In this document: piece by piece, positions 6,203 through 7,495 of the stretch
Position numbering within the stretch: position 1 is the stretch's first letter
How the letters are laid out: every line of letters starts with the position of its first letter
Assembly: GCA_038244535.1 (NCBI GenBank)
Contig: JBBRTJ010000130.1
Location: 1 to 7,495, forward strand
Source of the DNA: JBBRTJ01 sp038244535
GTDB lineage: Bacteria; Actinomycetota; Acidimicrobiia; Acidimicrobiales; Ilumatobacteraceae
Direction of reading: 5' to 3'
DNA length: 7,495 bases
Translations under genes and position numbers: made by a program
Notes under the pieces: generated by a model
Told to the model about the DNA's origin: nothing
Seen by the model: the letters and a program-made list of their open reading frames with translations, nothing else
The model's database searches: none

Positions 6203-6208
6203 TAACGT
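6203..6208 (+). promoter_or_regulatory. Candidate -10 box for a leaderless transcript (LpdA-like gene)
   Basis: TAACGT ends 7 bases before ATG 6216, again placing the transcription start at the start codon. The upstream bases are nearly all G and C, and no -35 consensus is visible. Together with the lysS box it makes the 59-base intergenic region (6157-6215) a compact divergent promoter. Confidence 0.5.
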
Positions 6209-6215
6209 CGGCCCT

Positions 6216-7495
6216 ATGGCTGTTCGCTTCGTCATCATCGGCGGTGGCCCGGCTGGCAACCAGGCGGCCACCTCCGCCGCCCGCCTCGGTGCCGAGGTGA
6301 TCCTCGTCGAGCGCGACATCGTCGGCGGGGCCGCGCACCTGTGGGACTGCATCCCGTCCAAGACCATGATCGCCACCGGCGGGGCCATGAGCTTCGCCCG
6401 GCGCCTCGGGGGCATGGGCATCGAGGAGGTCGACGCCGAGGTCGATCTGCACGCGCTCAAGGACCGCATCGAGACCATCACCTCCCGACTGAACCGCAAC
6501 ATCGTCGACCTGCTCGACAGCCAGCAGGTGCGCATGGTGCGCGGCGCCGCCCGCCTCGACGGTCCCCACGCCGTGGTGGTCGAGACCTCGACGGGCACCG
6601 AGCGGCTGGTGGCCGACGCCATCCTGGTCTCGACCGGCTCTCGGCCGCGGATCCCCGACTTCGCCGTTCCCGACGGTGATCGGATCCTCACGACCCGGCA
6701 GTGCTACCCGCCGCCCACGCTGCCCGAGCACCTCATCGTGGTGGGCTCCGGCGTCACCGGCGTCGAGTTCGTCCACATGTTCACCACGCTCGGCTCGAAG
6801 GTCACCTTGATCGTGAGCCGCCAGCAGGTGTTGCCCTCCAAGGACCCCGAGGTCGCAGCCGCCCTCGAGGCGAACTTCCTCGAGCGCGGGGTCAGCCTGC
6901 TGAAGGGAGCCAAGGCCAACGCCATCGAGCGGACCGCGGACGGGGTCACCGTGTCGTGCACCGACGGCCGTGTGGTGCGCGGCTCGCACGTCTTGCTCGC
7001 CATCGGGTCGGTGCCCAACTCCGACGGGCTGGGCCTGGCCGAGGCGGGCATCGAGGTCGACGCCGCCGGCTACATCCCCATCAGCCACCACTGCCAGTCC
7101 AACGTCGATCACATCTATGCGGCGGGCGACGTGAGCGGCAAGCTGCCGCTGTCGTCGGTGGCATCGATGCAGGGGCGCAAGGTGGCCGAGCACGTCATGG
7201 GGCTCCACACCCGCGAGCACCGCCACCTCGACTACGACAAGGCAGCGTCAGCGATCTTCACCGAGCCCGAGATCGCCGACGTGGGCCTGGCTGAGGCCGA
7301 CGCCTTCGCCCTCGGTCGCAAGATCCGGGTCACCAAGGTCCCGTTCTCCGCGTCGGCCAAGGCCCTCATCAACAGTGACACCCGCGGCTTCGTCAAGATC
7401 CTGTCCGACCCCGCCACCGGTGTCGTGCTCGGCGGGTCGATCGTCGGCCGGCACGCGGCCGAGCTGATCTCGGTGCTAGCGGTGGCGGTCACCGC
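6216..7495 (+). CDS. lpdA: LpdA-like NAD(P)H:quinone reductase flavoprotein, 3' end cut off by window
   Basis: The first 426 residues are visible of a class I pyridine nucleotide-disulfide oxidoreductase-fold FAD protein; M. tuberculosis LpdA (Rv3303c) is about 493 residues. Domains in order: FAD dinucleotide fold with GGGPAG (9-14), the modified redox site GGAAHLWDCIPSKT (37-50), NAD(P)H fold with VVGSGVTGVEF (GSGVTG 177-182), second FAD motif YAAGDVSG (Asp305), and the start of the dimerisation domain (from about residue 340, SAIFTEPEIADVGL). In lipoamide dehydrogenase, glutathione reductase and mercuric reductase the redox site holds two cysteines (GGTCLNVGCIPSK). Here the first is Ala40 and only Cys45 remains, so a redox-active disulfide cannot form. 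M. tuberculosis LpdA has the same change and reduces quinones instead of lipoamide. The C-terminal His/Glu region is beyond the window. ATG 6216 follows a TAACGT box. A Si-type soluble transhydrogenase is a less likely alternative. Confidence 0.9.
   Translation, partial: MAVRFVIIGGGPAGNQAATSAARLGAEVILVERDIVGGAAHLWDCIPSKTMIATGGAMSFARRLGGMGIEEVDAEVDLHALKDRIETITSRLNRNIVDLLDSQQVRMVRGAARLDGPHAVVVETSTGTERLVADAILVSTGSRPRIPDFAVPDGDRILTTRQCYPPPTLPEHLIVVGSGVTGVEFVHMFTTLGSKVTLIVSRQQVLPSKDPEVAAALEANFLERGVSLLKGAKANAIERTADGVTVSCTDGRVVRGSHVLLAIGSVPNSDGLGLAEAGIEVDAAGYIPISHHCQSNVDHIYAAGDVSGKLPLSSVASMQGRKVAEHVMGLHTREHRHLDYDKAASAIFTEPEIADVGLAEADAFALGRKIRVTKVPFSASAKALINSDTRGFVKILSDPATGVVLGGSIVGRHAAELISVLAVAVT

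Noticed and set aside
5395..6300. Plus-strand open frame (301 codons) opposite lysS
   Set aside because: lysS on the other strand has all class II synthetase motifs; this frame reads as repetitive Ala/Gly/Val/Glu-rich antisense.
6171..7226. Minus-strand open frame (351 codons) opposite the LpdA-like gene
   Set aside because: The plus-strand frame has FAD and NAD motifs in order; the antisense frame has no recognisable domain.
6216..7495. Dihydrolipoamide dehydrogenase (Lpd) assignment
   Set aside because: The redox disulfide cannot form because the first cysteine is Ala40; similarity in motif wording is closer to mycobacterial LpdA.

Overview
This is a very GC-rich window with strong G/C preference at third codon positions. 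Its genes look most like those of high-GC Actinomycetota: a MoeZ-like E1 enzyme without zinc cysteines, an LpdA-like flavoprotein resembling the Mycobacterium tuberculosis enzyme, and a DinB/DUF664 protein of actinobacterial style. Several genes have a TANNNT -10 box directly before the start codon and no Shine-Dalgarno sequence. An Acidimicrobiia-like lineage is possible, but that is a guess from general appearance. No rRNA, tRNA, CRISPR array, insertion sequence or phage gene was found. The coding density is that of a chromosomal housekeeping region.

Layout, left to right: (1) the 3' part of a ThiF/MoeB-type adenylyltransferase gene (to 544), followed 29 bases later by a DinB-superfamily gene (574-1080), probably co-transcribed. 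(2) A gene for a histidine-bearing polytopic membrane protein of unknown function (1136-2197). (3) A 179-base non-coding gap with a hairpin and a short RNase P RNA-like match. (4) A Uma2-family PD-(D/E)XK protein gene (2377-2949). (5) The large (substrate-binding) subunit of methylmalonyl-CoA mutase without its B12-binding domain (2995-4593). (6) lysS on the minus strand (4603-6156), convergent with the mutase with only 9 bases between stop codons. (7) An LpdA-like NAD(P)H:quinone reductase gene (6216 to the window end, 3'-truncated), divergent from lysS across a 59-base double promoter region.

The genes do not form an obvious single pathway. They cover sulfur carrier/cofactor activation, propionate or branched-chain carbon metabolism, translation and redox defence. 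From the promoter-like boxes, most are probably transcribed alone. The most informative signals are the repeated leaderless promoter pattern, the missing redox cysteine in the LpdA-like protein, the split mutase with methylmalonyl-type active-site residues, and the unassigned membrane protein. I see no convincing new defence or mobile system here.
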